A DNA stretch of 64,000 bases from Amycolatopsis sp. CA-126428 (GTDB lineage Bacteria > Actinomycetota > Actinomycetes > Mycobacteriales > Pseudonocardiaceae): assembly GCF_002904335.1 (NCBI RefSeq), contig NZ_PPHF01000021.1, positions 39,255-103,254 on the forward strand, read 5' to 3'. Positions 62,932 to 64,000 of this stretch are shown here, in pieces. Made by a program: the position numbers and the translations under genes. How positions within the stretch are numbered: the stretch's first letter is position 1; each line of letters opens with the position of its first letter. The notes beneath the pieces were generated by a model, which had not been told where the DNA came from, ran no database searches, and worked only from the letters and a program-made list of their open reading frames with translations.

Positions 62932-62981
62932 GTAGACAGCCTGGCACGGGCGCCGCGGATGCGTGCGGCACAATTGGCCGC

Positions 62982-64000
62982 ATGACTCTGCTGCTGACCC
63001 TGGACGACGGTTCCGTGCAGCGCAAACTCGCCGAAGCGGTGGAGTTCGCGCGAGCTGCGGTGCTGGAGGACGCACCCGAGGAGCAGCTCGGCGCCCATGT
63101 GGGGGTCAGCCGCGAGGACGCGGTCACGGCGAGTCACCTGTTCGAGGCCCAGGTCCCGGGCTACGGGGGCTGGCGCTGGTCGGTCACGGTCGCGGCCGCG
63201 GGCGACGACGAGCCGGTGACGGTCAGCGAGGTCGTGCTGGTGCCGGGCCCGTCGGCGCTGGTCGCCCCGGCCTGGGTGCCGTGGGAGCGCCGGGTGCGCG
63301 CGGGCGACCTCGGAGTGGGCGACATCTTCCCGACGGCGGAGAACGACCCCCGCCTGGTGCCGGCGTACCTCCAGTCGGACGACCCGGCGGTGGAGGAGGT
63401 CGCCCACGAGGCGGGCTTGGGCCGCGTGCACGCGTTGTCCCGGTTCGGCCGCACGGAGGCGGCGGCTCGGTGGCACGCGGGCGAGTTCGGACCGCGGTCC
63501 GACATGGCCCGCAGCGCGCCGGACGTGTGCGGGACGTGCGGGTTCTTCGTACCGCTGGCGGGCTCGCTGCGCGGGGTGTTCGGGGTCTGCGGCAACGACA
63601 TCTCCCCGGCGGACGGCCACGTGGTGGACGTGGAGTACGGGTGCGGAGCGCACTCGGAGATCGAGGTCGAGGTGACCTCATCGGTCCCGGTGGCCGAGCT
63701 GGTGTACGACGATTCTTTGCTGGACTTCACCCCGGTGCCCTTGCCCTCGCCGGCGGTGGTGGAGACGGCGGCGGCCGAGCCGGAGACGGGTATCGCGGAG
63801 TCGGATGTGTCGTCGGCGGAGGTGGAGCCGGAGACTGCCGAGGCGGAGCCTGCTGAGGCGGAGTCTGCTGAGGCGGAGTCTGCTGAGGCGGAGTCTGCGG
63901 CGGTGGCCGAGCCGGTGATAGCCGAGGCTGCGGCGGTGGCCGAGCCGGTGGCGGCGGAGGTTGCTGAGCCGACTGTTGCGGCGGTGGCCGAGCCGGTGGC
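62982..64000 (+). CDS. DUF3027 protein, 3' end beyond window
   Basis: At least 339 residues, open at the right edge. The first ~245 residues are the DUF3027 domain (LAEAVEFARAAVLEDAPEEQ, VPGYGGWRWSVTVAAA, DLGVGDIFPTAENDPRLVPA) with a Cys set in VCGTCGFFVPL, GVCGN and GCGAHSE that may bind zinc. The rest is an acidic Ala/Glu/Val tail with tandem repeats. In mycobacteria the gene (Rv0877 region) is divergent from the same MFS/DUF2771 genes. Function unknown. Confidence 0.88.
   Translation, partial: MTLLLTLDDGSVQRKLAEAVEFARAAVLEDAPEEQLGAHVGVSREDAVTASHLFEAQVPGYGGWRWSVTVAAAGDDEPVTVSEVVLVPGPSALVAPAWVPWERRVRAGDLGVGDIFPTAENDPRLVPAYLQSDDPAVEEVAHEAGLGRVHALSRFGRTEAAARWHAGEFGPRSDMARSAPDVCGTCGFFVPLAGSLRGVFGVCGNDISPADGHVVDVEYGCGAHSEIEVEVTSSVPVAELVYDDSLLDFTPVPLPSPAVVETAAAEPETGIAESDVSSAEVEPETAEAEPAEAESAEAESAEAESAAVAEPVIAEAAAVAEPVAAEVAEPTVAAVAEPV
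63840..63899 (+). repeat. 15-bp tandem repeat in DUF3027 tail
   Basis: Four units of GAGGCGGAGTCTGCT, encoding Glu-Ala-Glu-Ser/Pro-Ala, followed by looser 21-bp repeats of GCGGCGGTGGCCGAGCCGGTG to the window edge. Length is likely to vary between strains. Confidence 0.9.

Overview
The window is very GC-rich, with dense overlapping reading frames, frequent GTG/TTG starts, many ATGA/GTGA gene overlaps and actinobacterial families throughout: conservon genes, XPB helicase with its partner, RpfA, EspG and PPE-like proteins, DUF397/DUF5753 pairs, R2lox and DUF3027. It is chromosomal DNA from an actinomycete of the Pseudonocardiales type. Amycolatopsis or a close relative is my best guess, but this is inference from gene content and repeat style. 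No rRNA, tRNA, CRISPR array, transposase or phage gene was recognised.

A backbone resembling the M. tuberculosis Rv0861c-Rv0877 block, as I remember it, runs through the window in three pieces. They are the XPB helicase at the left; the helicase-associated protein, a small Rv0863-like gene, moaC, mog-moaE, rpfA, moaD and moaA in the middle (25.9-36.7 kb); and a small membrane protein, a cold-shock protein, a DUF2771 lipoprotein, an MFS protein and DUF3027 at the right (59-64 kb). Two accessory stretches interrupt it. The first (2.3-25.9 kb) holds an orphan substrate-binding lipoprotein, a lone nitrate-sensing histidine kinase, CutC, an S53 peptidase, a DUF5753/DUF397 pair, a benzoylformate decarboxylase-like enzyme, a nitrate/sulfonate-type ABC transporter, one complete conservon (kinase, roadblock, DUF742, GTPase) and a second roadblock/DUF742 pair. 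The second (36.7-58.9 kb) holds the molybdate transporter, a multicopper oxidase, type VII secretion-related genes, a five-gene AAA/radical-SAM operon of unknown function, an acyl-CoA synthetase and an R2lox oxidase with its TetR regulator.

Molybdenum is one theme: moaC, a fused mog-moaE, moaD and moaA make the cofactor, and an HTH-TOBE protein plus modABC import molybdate. A 59-bp repeat has become part of two of these genes, forming the linker of the Mog-MoaE fusion and the signal-peptide n-region of ModA.

The strongest candidate for an undescribed system is the overlapping operon at 48.6-52.7 kb. It encodes a Ycf46-like AAA ATPase, DUF2997, a radical-SAM activase, a probable Ycf35/DUF1257-like protein and a helix-hairpin-helix protein, and it is followed by an EspG-like gene and possible type VII secretion substrates. 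Regulatory sites readable directly from sequence include two tandem LexA boxes, a CRP box ahead of the rpfA leader, MarR and TetR operator candidates, and two covarying 42-bp palindromes that each sit between convergent genes.
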